Source of the DNA: Bolinopsis microptera
Lineage: Eukaryota; Ctenophora; Tentaculata; Lobata; Bolinopsidae
Assembly (NCBI RefSeq): GCF_026151205.1
Contig: NC_087082.1
Coordinates: forward strand, 9,804,901 to 9,868,900
Reading direction: 5' to 3'
Length of the DNA stretch: 64,000 nucleotides
The position numbers were made by a program, and so were the translations under genes. Under the pieces are notes generated by a model, which was not told the origin of the DNA, searched no databases, and was given only the letters and a program-made list of their open reading frames with translations. This document shows positions 23,690 to 35,118 of this stretch, piece after piece; position 1 is the stretch's first letter; the number at the start of each line of letters is the position of its first letter.

Positions 23690-24470
23690 AGGCTCACAAG
23701 CTCCCACATGACGTGTAACCCCGGCCCAGCATTTGGTTTTGGATCGGACACTCAAAACAACGATAGAGGAGCGGTCTACACGCTCACAGGCTACTACGTC
23801 TCGTGTAACCCCAGGATTTAACACGCTCACAGGGTACCACGTCTCGTGTAACCCTAGGACTCTAACACTTGACAGACTCTAACACGCTCACAGGCTTCCA
23901 CGTCTCGTGTACCCTAGGATTCGGTTTTGGATCGGACACTCAAAACAACGATAGAGGAGCGGTCTACACGCTCACAGGCTACCATGTCTCGTGTAACCCC
24001 AGGATTTAGCACGCTCACAGGCTACCACGTCTCGTGTAACTCTAGGACTCTAACACTTAACAGACTCTAACACGCTCACAGGCTTCCACGTCTCGTGTAC
24101 CCTAGGATTCGGTTTTGGATCGGACACTCAAAACAACGATAGAGGAGCGGTCTACACGCTCACAGGCTACCATGTCTCGTGTAACCCCAGGATTTAACAC
24201 GCTCACAGGCTACCACGTCTCGTGTAACTCTAGGACTCTAACACTTAACAGACTCTAACACGCTCACAGGCTTCCACGTCTCGTGTACCCTAGGATTCGG
24301 TTTTGGATCGGATACTCAAAACAACGATAGAGGAGCGGTCTACACGCTCACAGGCTACCATGTCTCGTGTAACCCCAGGATTTGACTCGCTCACAGGCTT
24401 CCAAGTCTTGTGTAACTCCAGGATTTAGTTTAGATTTGTCACTCAAAAATCGAAAGAGGAGCGGTCTACA
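23690..24470. repeat. 188-bp minisatellite
   Basis: About four units of a 188-bp repeat, phased by CAAAACAACGATAGAGGAGC starting near 23755, 23943, 24131 and 24319. Each unit contains three sub-repeats of ACGCTCACAGGCT-CCACGTCTCGTGTA-CCCTAGGA, so the 188-bp unit is itself a higher-order repeat of about 60-bp modules. Confidence 0.9.
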
Positions 24471-24639
24471 GTGACGTTACATGAGCATTGCATACTCCTA
24501 CGAGTTGCACGTAGCAGGCCATGACCTCCCCTGGAAGTCCCTGTCTCTCTGTCGTTAACCCGGCGGGGTTGCACCAAGGGCGGTGGTAACAAAACTTCAA
24601 GACTCTCGGAGTATGTTGTCGATATCTATGTTTAATATA

Positions 24640-25999
24640 GGGGGGGGGGGGGGGGGGTTGACATGTCTCCGTTGTCTTTTGTCTTTTTTGAAACGATAGG
24701 GTGCAGAGACATGTCCTGGAGACATTGGAGACATTGGAGACAAAGCTTTTGGAGACATTGGAGACACTGGAGACTTAGATGTATGATTGGAAAAGGAGGA
24801 GGATCTAGGAGGAGGATGACCCAGGAGGAGGACTCAGGAGGAGAAGGAGGAGGATGAGGACTCAGTGCAGGAGGAGGACTCAGGAAGAGGACTGAGGAGG
24901 ACTGAGAAGGAGGAGGACTGAGGAGTACTGAGGAGTACTGAGGAGGATGGCTGAGCTGGAGGAGGAGGACCTAGGAGGAGGAAGACCCGGAAGGAGGACT
25001 CAGGAGGAGGAGGAGAACTCAGGAAGAGGACTGAGGAGGACTGAGGAGGAGGAGGAGGAGGATTGAATAGGAGGAGGAGGAGGAGGGGGACTGGGGAGGA
25101 CTGAGGAGGAGGAGGACTGACGAGAAGGATGAGGAGGAGAACTGAGGACTAAGGAGGAAGAGGAGGAGGATGAAGAGGAGGAAGAGGACCCAGGAGGAGG
25201 AGGACTGAAGAGGAGGATGAGGATAAGGACTGAGGAAGAGGACTCAGGAGGAGGAGGAGGAGGACTCAGGAGGAGGACTCAGGATAACTGAGGAGAAGGA
25301 GGAGTGAATATGAGGAGAAGGAGGGGGACTGGGGAGGACTGAGGAGGATGGCTGAGGAGGATGGCTGAGGAGGATGACTGAGGAGGATGACTGAGGAGGA
25401 TGACTGAGAGGAGGGGGAGGAGGAGGAGGAGAAGGACTGAGGAGAAGGAGGACCTAGGAGTAGGAGGACTCAGGAAGAGGACTCAGGAAGAGGACTCAGG
25501 AGGAGGAATGAGAAGGAGGAGGACTGAGGAGAACTGAATAGGAGGAGGAGGGGGACTGGGGGAGACTGAGGAGGAGGGGGACTTGGGGAGGACTGAGGAG
25601 GAGGACTGACGAGAAGGATGAGGAGGAGGACTGAGGAGGAGGACTGATGATTGAGGAGGAAGAGGAGGAGGATGAAGAGGAAGAGGAGGACCCAGGAGGA
25701 GGACCCAGGAGGAGGAGGAGAATGACTGAGGAGGACTGGAAGGAGAAAGAGGAGGAGGAGTCTCCAAAAGCTGTGTCTCCAATGTCTCCAATGCCCCTAA
25801 TATCCATTTTATGTCCCTAATGTTCCCAATGTCCCCAATGTCCCCAATGTCTCCAATGTCTCCAAAAGCTGTGTCTCTAATGTCCCCAATGTCTCCAATG
25901 TCTCCAAAAGCTGTGTCTCCAATGTCTTTGTCTTTTTCGAAAAGATAAGGTGCGGGAGACATTGGAGACATGTCACCCCCCCCCCCCCCCCCCCCCCCC
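24640..25999. mobile_element. GGA-rich element bounded by a G-run and a C-run
   Basis: The left end is an 18-G run, then TTGACATGTCTCC. The right end is GGAGACATGTCA followed by a 24-C run. Inner inverted repeats include GGAGACATTGGAGACA and AAAGCTTTTGGAGACATTGG. The middle (about 24790-25760) is almost pure GGA/GAGGACT minisatellite, strongly purine-biased on the plus strand. Immediate flanks (TATCTATG and ATATCTATGG) are also similar. The proline/serine-rich ORFs on the minus strand are artefacts of the repeat. Confidence 0.8.
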
Positions 26000-27236
26000 A
26001 ATATATCTATGGTATATAATTTGGGAGTCTCTCTCTCCAGCAGCAGGAGTTGGAGAATGGGGACGCGTTGTGAAAGCCACCGACCAATCAAAAGATTCAC
26101 CAGATCATGACTGTAAATCACAAGGCTTCGACAAGGCTATAGTAAATAAAAGGTAATGCTTTAGACGATGATAGAAAGTCAAAATTTTGAAACAGTTGCT
26201 AGGGGACCCGTTGCGGTTGCTATGGAGTATGATGGGCAATGCAAATGGTGACGTAAAAACTTGAAAGAACACGGTGTTCTTTCAAGTTCTTAGAACACCT
26301 TTAAACCTTAGAAGTTAGAACTACCAATAACTTTTTACAGAGTGAAGTTTAGACAAATGGATAAAAAGTTATCCAAAAAAAACATCGGCCTCGCTATAAT
26401 TCATATTTTTGTCGACAAAATAATATGTAAATGTAATGTACGCGCACAGATTGAGATAGTGCTCACGAAAGTTACACTTTGTACAAATTTACTTCGAAAA
26501 TTACGCGGGAATCCGCCCACGTGTGAGCCCCGCGACGGCCAACCGCACCCTAAGGTATGTGTGTAGAATAAGATAATGTATATAGATTGACATCCTATCG
26601 TAGTAATTAAGTAGTGACCTAATTGCGATCATCATGTGTACATCTTGTGATAACATATTTTTTGGTTTTACTAAAAGCGTTGTTAGCTGATCAGATCGCA
26701 AATAACTTATCAATAAAATTCACTTACATGGTAGATTGCAGAGTGCAGACCAAGAACTAGAACATGGACTGCATGTGCGAAGTCTTTTTTTTTCATTATG
26801 GTCAGATATCATACCGATGAGTCAAGTGAGTGGATACTTCGACAATATCTTCCTCTCAGTCTCCATTATGGATACCGAACTTTAACCCTTATTCTCGGCT
26901 CATTATTAAGTTATTACCGGGCCAAGAGTCAACACGTTACCTGAGTATTGAATTATATAAGCGCATTGTACTGATTGTAACTCTAGTGATAATTTGTGAT
27001 AACATACAATATAAACCTTCAAATGCAAAAATTCAACCGTCTGCGACCTTGAAAATGACCTATAGTCAATTTAAATAGACACTTAAAGTCAAATAACTTG
27101 CCTGCATATACAGTTTAGAGAATACTGATGTTATCTTGTTACATATTACACTTGATTAGTCCTTGCTATGGAAAATTATAATTAAAAGCAACATTACTAA
27201 TTGGGTTTAAAAATACCTAATTCAAATAAAATTTAA
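26000..27236. other. No gene supported
   Basis: Around 26240-26300 is a short inverted motif (AAGAACACGGTGTTCTTTC and AGTTCTTAGAACACC). Small ORFs have no recognisable features. Confidence 0.4.
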
Positions 27237-27565
27237 TACAAACTGAGCTCTTTGTTTTAATATCAATATTCGAGGGCTTAAATGGTAAAGGTACGATCAA
27301 ATGTTAATTCCACACAAATGGTTTACTGTTATAATAAAGCAAATCGTCGAGTAAACACAGTGTGTAAACAAATATATGAGACATAGTAGAAACACTTAAT
27401 AACTGGTTTCCTAGCAGCGATGTGATGTAGGTATAATAAGCCCTCACATTCTGTCGGGCCTATTATTATGGCAATTCGTCCGGGAGTGGTTAAACAATTT
27501 AAAGGGCAGGCATGAGGGGCCTTCACAAAAGTCACGTATTCAACGTCCCACTTGATGTTTAAATC
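27237..27565 (+). repeat. AATACAAACTGAGCTC repeat family, copy 1
   Basis: A 330-bp unit starting AATACAAACTGAGCTCTTTG and containing TTCTGTCGGGCCTATTATTA. Three more copies lie at 29190-30350 in the same orientation. Confidence 0.85.
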
Positions 27566-28488
27566 TATAAATGATCGAAATAAATTTTCGTGCACATACA
27601 GAATGAATGGTTATTGGTTAATAATTTAATATATATGTAGACCAAGCTCTGTGCACGGGATGCTTCCTGGAAGAATCCAGTTCTTTTAGCTTTTTAGCGG
27701 GGCACCCTACCTGAAGCCAAATTGAGATATAATAATCATATTCCTAGGAAAATAATCAGAAATCGAATACCAATCAAATAATATGATATATAGGAGTAGT
27801 AACCATATTTACTATGCAAAATGCCCCAACCACACAGTGTAAATTAATATATAATATTCAAATTCCATATCATCATTAAACCTCAATAGTCAATATAATA
27901 GCCCAAGCAAAATTCAATAACTTCTTATATACGATACCTTACTGTCATACTACAAATTAATTATACATTTGAATCTGTTAACTAGAGAATAAATTTCTAA
28001 ACCTAATGCAAGTGAAATAATTTAGATGCAATAATGAATGCCTAATGTGAGTATCATCTGTCAATGTCCTTGTAAAACAGTCTGTACAAGAGATATGAGT
28101 AACTAATATAGAAAAGAAAAAACAGGAAGATGTCGTCTGTTGAAAAATAAATAAAATATCTAGAATATAAATTAAAATATAAAATAACATTCAGTCAATG
28201 TGTCGTCAATAAACTGTACAATTATCAAATGTTAAAACTGGGTGATACAGTCACCAAAAATAAATATTAAGTATAATAAGTTAATAAATTAAATTTGGTC
28301 TATAAAACTACCACTAGGTATAATAGGTCAATAAATTAAAAGTGGTTTATAAAACTACCACTGTGCGAACCCCTTCTCCAGTTAAAACATGTCAGTCATG
28401 TGCAAAATCAATCAGAATGGTAAGGTGGTAAAAAAAGGGAATATCCTTCAATTATATATGCCTCAGATTTAAAAGAATTAGAAGATAC
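27566..28488. other. No gene; probable LINE 3' flank
   Basis: AT-rich sequence that would be the 3' UTR side of the minus-strand LINE at 28489-29190. A short tandem duplication (CTAGGTATAATA..GGTCAATAAATTAAA) lies near 28270-28360. Confidence 0.4.
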
Positions 28489-29190
28489 TTAGTTATCGTC
28501 GACTATGATTGCAGTGTAAAATTTGTCATATGAATTGTCGACGGTATAATTAGGGTCTGTTGTTATAGATGAGAGTAGCTGTTTCTTATACGAATCACTA
28601 AAGCTTTTAACATCGGGCAGATTTCGTAGATCTGTTGGAACATTATTCCAACATTTTGCCCCCAAGTATTGAAAGTTTTTATGTGATGTTGATCTATTAA
28701 CATATAAGTTGCAGCTTTCGCCGCTACTACTACCTCCTGATATGTAACTAAATTTGTTCATAAAGTTTGTAGGACAATTGTCATGGATGATTCTAAACAT
28801 ATAATTTGACAGATGGAGTTGTCGTCTAAGATGGAGTGGTAACCATTTCATGTCTCTATAAACATTAAGGCTGCTCTCTGTTTGTGGAACGTTGAGAGCT
28901 ATTTTGGCTACCTTTTTGTACAGAGTGTCAAGTTCAGCAAGTTTTGTCTTGCCAGCTCTACAATAGATCGTGTCTAAATCGAATTGTGGTAACATGAGTG
29001 CATTGGCAAACATTTTCCTATATTTAATGGGTAGCAGTGCTTTACTTCTATACATGGCACCAATTCTCTTCATGACCTTCCTAATAATATAATCTACATG
29101 GCTTTTGAAGTTTAATTTACTATCTAGAATGAGGCCAAGATATTTTGTCTCTTTGCACTCTTTGATTGTGAAAGTTACCTCATTACATTC
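28489..29190 (-). pseudogene. LINE reverse transcriptase C-terminal fragment
   Basis: The frame read from 29190 down to 28489 encodes KYLGLILDSKLNFKSHVDYI, MKRIGAMYRSKALLP, MLPQFDLDTIYCRAGKTKL and the terminal YLGAKCWNNVPTDLRNLP region. This is the typical thumb and C-terminal part of CR1/Rex1-like non-LTR elements. It is 5'-truncated; the RT catalytic core is absent. The truncation point coincides with the start of the AATACAAACTGAGCTC repeat. It is the same family as the fragment at 6588-7309. Confidence 0.85.
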
Positions 29191-30350
29191 AATACAAACT
29201 GAGCTCTTTGTTTTAATATCATTATCAATGTTCGAGGGATATTTGAGGGCCTAAATAGTAAAGGTACGATCAAATGTTATTTCCACACATATGGTTTACT
29301 GTTATAATATTAAGCAAATCGTCGAGTAAACACAGAGTGTAAACAAATATATGAGACATATTAGAAACACTTAATAACTGGTTTCCTAACAGCGATGTGA
29401 TGTAGGTATAATAAGCCCTCACATTCTGTCGGGCCTATTATTATGGCAATTCGTCCGGGAGTGGTTAAACAATTTAAAGGGCAGGCAGGAGCCTCCACAA
29501 AAGTCACGTATTCAACGTCCTACTTGATGTTCAAATCTATAATACAAACTGAGCTCTTTGTTTTAATATCATTATCAATGTTCGAGGGATATTTGAGGGC
29601 TTAAATAGTAAAGGTACGATCAAATGTTATTTCCACACAAATGGTTAACTGTTATAATTAAGCAAATCGTCGAGTAAACACAGAGTGTAAACAAATATAT
29701 GAGACATATTAGAAACACTTAATAACTGGTTTCCTAGCAGCGATGTGATGTAGGTATAATAAGCCCTCACATTCTGTCGGGCCTATTATAATGGCAATTC
29801 GTCCGGGAGTGGTTAAACAATTTACACGATTTTACACGATTAAAAAATGTATTTGTTATACTGGAATAATAACAATTTTAAAATATAAAATAAATCACTT
29901 CCCTCTGAAGTAGAACAGATGATGGGAGAGCTTCAAACATGGCGATGGAGGGAAGCGGTGTCTCACCGCTGGGAGGTAAATTAATACCCGTATTGCGATG
30001 GTAAAATTTTATGATATGAGATCCCAAGTAAAAAATAACACAAAAAATAAAAAGTGAATGTTGTCAGTGTAGTGAAATCGGAGGCAACATTAATAAAGAC
30101 GTATACACTTAAACCGTTGATTTAAAGGGCAGGCAGGAGCCTCCACACAAGTCACGTATTCAACGTCCCACTTGATGTTTAAATCTATAATACAAACTGA
30201 GCTCTTTGTTTTAATATCAATGTTCGAGGGCTTAAATGGTAAAGGTACGATCTAATATTAATTCCACACAAATGGTTTACTGTTATAATTAAGCAAATCG
30301 TCGAGTAAACACAGAGTGTAAAAAAAACATATGAGACATATTAGAAACAC
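29190..30350 (+). repeat. AATACAAACTGAGCTC repeat family, copies 2-4
   Basis: Copies at about 29190-29540 and 29541-29825 are directly tandem. A broken copy (tail at 30118-30190, head at 30190-30350) follows an interruption at 29830-30117. Units share the internal motifs GTACGATCAAATGTTA and CCTCACATTCTGTCGGGCC with copy 1. Confidence 0.85.
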
Positions 30351-31289
30351 CTGTGATGTGATCGACAGCTTGTTAGTGTACGGCTAGCACGATCCTGTCC
30401 GCAACTGGTCAATCACGTATCGATTGATCAGATCTCAACGGATCACATCAGCATTAGAACAATGGGAGCAACGTCACGAGATTACCTGTGAGCTTGTGAA
30501 ATACGAATGTGAACCGAAGTTACAATATATAATGATCCGAAATTCGGACAGATGTCGCCAAAAACTGCTCCTGTCCGACAGCGAAATCTGTCCGAAATCC
30601 CCAATTCGGCTGTCGGACAGATGTCGCTGCCGGACAGCTGTCGCCCAATAAGAAATTATGCAGGTTAAACCAGTCACAATTGTCGATTATAGATTACTAA
30701 AACGTCTGACCTGTTGAACATACTGATATGATAAAACTGATAATATTTCTGGGATCAGGATAGGCATGAGCAGGTTACAGTAAAGTTAAATATCTACAGA
30801 AACCGAACACTGTGTTTTCAAGGTTCAAAATATTATGTGCCTTTATACTTATACACAAACAGGTCCGACCGGTATACCTTTCAATTAAATGATATGAAAT
30901 GCTTAAACAAGACCAAATCCCCTAAAATATACATTCATTCAACTTGCATTAACAATACTAGTATACAGTGCAGATGGCTCTAAAAGCGAAAGCTATCCTA
31001 TAATCCTACCTAAACAGCAGCAATCAAGGATCGAAATAACTAACGGTAGATCGAGTAGATAAACTAGAATAATTCAAGTTCAAAACCATTACGAATAAAA
31101 TAGCAATAAAGGTCGATCGAATTTATAATTAATAAAGCTGGATCCAAGTCAAAAGCCACAAACATGTTCTCCGCAAGCATTTCGTATTGGCGACACACAA
31201 ATATTCAGTACAATCACGTATGGCGCGGCGCTTTATTATGGAGGGAACTGACTGAGTTCCCTTTTGGTTTGTTATTGTTTGCAAAACGG
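30351..31289. other. No gene; GTCCGACAG-rich patch
   Basis: 30535-30650 contains repeated, partly inverted GTCCGACAG/CTGTCGGAC/ATGTCGC motifs that could fold. Otherwise AT-rich with no supported gene. Confidence 0.4.
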
Positions 31290-31375
31290 CTATGACCCCC
31301 TGTAGCGTCTTCGACGCTACAGGGGGAGCCGCGCACTTCGTGCGCGGCGGGTCATACAACGTATGACAAGCCAGA
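31290..31375. mobile_element. Double-hairpin MITE piece
   Basis: Hairpins 31302-31320 (8-bp stem, TTC loop) and 31328-31348 (9-bp stem, TTC loop), followed by GTCATACAACGTATGACAAG. This is the same arrangement as the 16498-16605 element but without its left end. It is followed by GAAGGAGTAGGGACCTTTTC, whose complement lies at 36541-36560. Confidence 0.7.
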
Positions 31376-32169
31376 AGGAGTAGGGACCTTTTCCGCGTAC
31401 AATTGGCAAAATTCGGGGTTTGCGATAGCAAAATAAGTTTTTGGAAACACTTATGAAAGTTTCGGCAAAAGTGGAATGTAAAACATGAAATAAAATGTTT
31501 AAATAAATGAATAGTGAAGGTTTGATAAAAATTGAAGAAAACTGTAAAAAATGGTACGTGTCAGAGCAAAAAAAGTTGGGAAAAATCGCAAAAATATGAG
31601 CCAAAAAAGGTGTATAAAATTGTTCATAACTTTTTTTTTGATCATGATAGGAAAAAAATTTTTTTAAGTGCAAAAAGCTGTAAATTTTGTGCGCGTCATA
31701 AATACAATCTTACGCCGCGCAAGACATTGGGATATGAAATATAAGTGCCAACGCAATTTTGTTTCGTCATTCGCGTTGGATCATGACACGTATGATTTGT
31801 ATCATTCCTGCGACTTTTGAATCTTTGCAACGCTTACTTTCTTATCACTGTCAATTGCACTGTTTTTCTTTGTACTTAAACGATCACATTACCGTATTCA
31901 GTTGTTGCTGGCCCGCTCAAGATTTAACTTAGCTAAGAAATATAAATTAGGCTAAAACATATAAGATTGTAATGAATTTGTACATGACGTACAGGGTCTT
32001 GGACGTCGTTCGGATATAAGGTTTAAATTTCTTGGTCTGTTGAACCACAGTTTTGTGAGACATAACAGATTTTGGATTTACATGTTTCATTTTCAAACAA
32101 CCCCACCTAAGAAAAATAACACTTTACTGTGTAACTTGTACATTGTAAGGTAGATCCACATATTTTTAG
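31376..32169. other. No gene supported
   Basis: Lysine- and phenylalanine-rich ORFs on both strands arise from AAA/TTT richness and have no family signature. Confidence 0.4.
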
Positions 32170-32245
32170 CTATTTGACACTGGGATTCGAACCCTTGACC
32201 GTCTATTCAAATGGTGACAGCTTAGCCCAATCGGCCATCTAGTTT
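32170..32245 (-). mobile_element. tRNA-like (SINE) head, minus strand
   Basis: The complement shows box A-like GATGGCCGATTGGGCTAAGC and box B GGGTTCGAATCCC. The acceptor and anticodon stems do not pair well, so a tRNA-derived SINE remnant is more likely than a functional tRNA. Confidence 0.55.
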
Positions 32246-32490
32246 TGTTACATAGTGTCTCTTCGTTTTCAACCACAACTAGAATGGTAGCTTAGGATGT
32301 TAGTTTTGACTTCTGATCACGCCTTTCTTACCTTTTGTGACAGATTACATTTAACCGGGTTTACCCTTTCTAGCAAAATGTCAAGCACACCAGATTAACC
32401 GATTGGAGCGGAGAGTTGCGGATCAGTGGCAGCAGACTATCGTCCAATCAGTAAGTATTTATTTTTGTTATTTATTAAGTATTTATTTGC

Positions 32491-35118
32491 AAGTGTAATT
32501 GAACTGAAGTGATAGCTTAGGAACCATAATTCACAACATTCTGCCGACTCAAAACTTTGAAATAGTGACCAGAATTGATCGGTGATTCAGTTTTGAAGTT
32601 TAAAAGTGTAATTGAACTGGAGTGATAGCTTAGGAACCACAATTCACAACATTCTGCCGTATCAAAACTTTAAAATAGTGACCAGGATTGATTGGTGATT
32701 CAGTTTTGAAGTTTAAAAGTGTAATTGAACTGGAGTGATAGCTTAGGAACCATAATTAACAACATTCTGCCGACTCAAAACTTTGAAATAGTGACCAGGA
32801 TTGATTGGTGATTCAGTTTTGAAGTTTAAAAGTGTAATTGAACTGGAGTGATAGCTTAGGAACCATAATTCACAACATTCTGCCGTATCAAAACTTTGAA
32901 ATAGTGACCAGGATTGATTGGTGATTCAGTTTTGAAGTTTAAAAGTGTAATTGAACTGGAGTGATAGCTTAGGAACCATAATTAACAACATTCTGCCGAC
33001 TCAAAACTTTGAAATAGTGACCAGGATTGATTGGTGATTCAGTTTTGAAGTAAGAAAGTGTAATTGAACTGGAGTGATAGCTTATGAGCTATAATTCACA
33101 ACATTCTGCCGTCTCAAAACTTTGAAGTAGTGACAAGAATTGATTGGTGATTCAGTTTTGAAGTTTTGAAGTGTAATTGAACTGGTGTGATAGCTTAGGA
33201 ACCACAATTCACAACATTCTGCCGTCTCAAAACTTTGAAGTAGTGACAAGAATTGATTGGTGATTCAGTTGTGAAGTTTAAAAGTGCAATTGTGGTAATT
33301 TCTAACAACTATATAGTAGCTAACTTTATGCTCAAGTTTTATTAACTTACCATGACCACGTTATTAGCTCAGGAACCATAATTCACAACATTCTGCCGAC
33401 TCAAAACTTTGAAATAGTGATCAGAATTAATTGGTGATTCAGTTTTGAAGTTTAAAAGTGTAATTGAACTGGAGTGATAGCTTAGGAACCATAATTCACA
33501 ACATTCTGCCGACTCAAAACTTTGAAATAGTGACCAGAATTGATCGGTGATTCAGTTTTGAAGTTTAAAAGTGTAATTGAACTGGAGTGATAGCTTAGGA
33601 ACCATAATTCACAACATTCTGCCGTATCAAAACTTTGAAATAGTGACCAGGATTGATTGGTGATTCAGTTTTGAAGTTTAAAAGTGTAATTGAACTGGAG
33701 TGATAGCTTAGGAACCATAATTAACAACATTCTGCCGACTCAAAACTTTGAAATAGTGACCAGGATTGATTGGTGATTCAGTTTTGAAGTAAGAAAATGT
33801 AATTGAACTGGAGTGATAGCTTATGAGCTATAATTCACAACATTCTGCCGTCTCAAAACTTTGAAGTAGTGACAAGAATTGATTGGTGATTCAGTTTTGA
33901 AGTTTTGAAGTGTAATTGAACTGGTGTGATAGCTTAGGAACCATAATTAACAACATTCTGCCGACTCAAAACTTTGAAATAGTGACCAGGATTGATTGGT
34001 GATTCAGTTTTGAAGTTTAAAAGTGTAATTGAACTGGAGTGATAGCTTAGGAACCATAATTCACAACATTCTGCCGTATCAAAACTTTGAAATAGTGACC
34101 AGGATTGATCGGTGATTCAGTTTTGAAGTTTAAAAGTGTAATTGAACTGGAGTGATAGCTTAGGAACCATAATTCACAACATTCTGCCGTATCAAAACTT
34201 TGAAATAGTGACCAGGATTGATTGGTGATTCAGTTTTGAAGTTTAAAAGTGTAATTGAACTGGAGTGATAGCTTAGGAACCATAATTAACAACATTCTGC
34301 CGACTCAAAACTTTGAAATAGTGACCAGGATTGATTGGTGATTCAGTTTTGAAGTTTAAAAGTGTAATTGAACTGGAGTGATAGCTTAGGAACCATAATT
34401 CACAACATTCTGCCGTATCAAAACTTTGAAATAGTGACCAGGATTGATTGGTGATTCAGTTTTGAAGTTTAAAAGTGTAATTGAACTGGAGTGATAGCTT
34501 AGGAACCATAATTAACAACATTCTGCCGACTCAAAACTTTGAAATAGTGACCAGGATTGATTGGTGATTCAGTTTTGAAGTAAGAAAATGTAATTGAACT
34601 GGAGTGATAGCTTAGGAACCATAATTCACAACATTCTGCCGACTCAAAACTTTGAAATAGTGACCAGAATTGATCGGTGATTCAGTTTTGAAGTTTAAAA
34701 GTGTAATTGAACTGGAGTGATAGCTTAGGAACCATAATTCACAACATTCTGCCGTATCAAAACTTTGAAATAGTGACCAGATTGATTGGTGATTCAGTTT
34801 TGAAGTTTAAAAGTGTAATTGAACTGGAGTGATAGCTTAGGAACCATAATTAACAACATTCTGCCGACTCAAAACTTTGAAATAGTGACCAGATTGATTG
34901 GTGATTCAGTTTTGAAGTTTAAAAGTGTAATTGAACTGGAGTGATAGCTTAGGAACCATAATTCACAACATTCTGCCGACTCAAAACTTTGAAATAGTGA
35001 CCAGAATTGATTGGTGATTCAGTTTTAAAGTTTAAAAGTGCAATTGTGGTAATTTCTAACAATAATATAGTAGCTAACTTTATGCTCAAGTTTTGTTTAC
35101 TTACCATGACCACGTCAT
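32491..35118. repeat. 113-bp satellite array, about 22 units
   Basis: Head-to-tail units containing GTGTAATTGAACTGGAGTGA and ACAACATTCTGCCG, then TGACCAGGATTGATTGGTGA. Two main variants (GCCGACTCAAAAC and GCCGTATCAAAAC) tend to alternate, giving a higher-order period of about 226 bp. The array is interrupted at about 33290-33370 by a non-satellite segment (CAATTGTGGTAATTTCTAAC...). The same segment recurs at its right end (35040-35118), so the block was duplicated with its edge. Confidence 0.95.

Noticed and set aside
25483..26121. Long Pro/Ser-rich ORF of 212 codons (minus strand)
   Set aside because: It is a translation of the GGA minisatellite and the poly-C run; no domain, and all frames of the repeat are open.
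31532..31744. Lys-rich 70-codon ORF
   Set aside because: Arises from A-rich sequence, no splice context or family resemblance.
32491..35118. Regularly repeated units that could suggest a CRISPR array
   Set aside because: The whole 113-bp unit is repeated without unique spacers, in an animal genome with no cas genes; it is a satellite.
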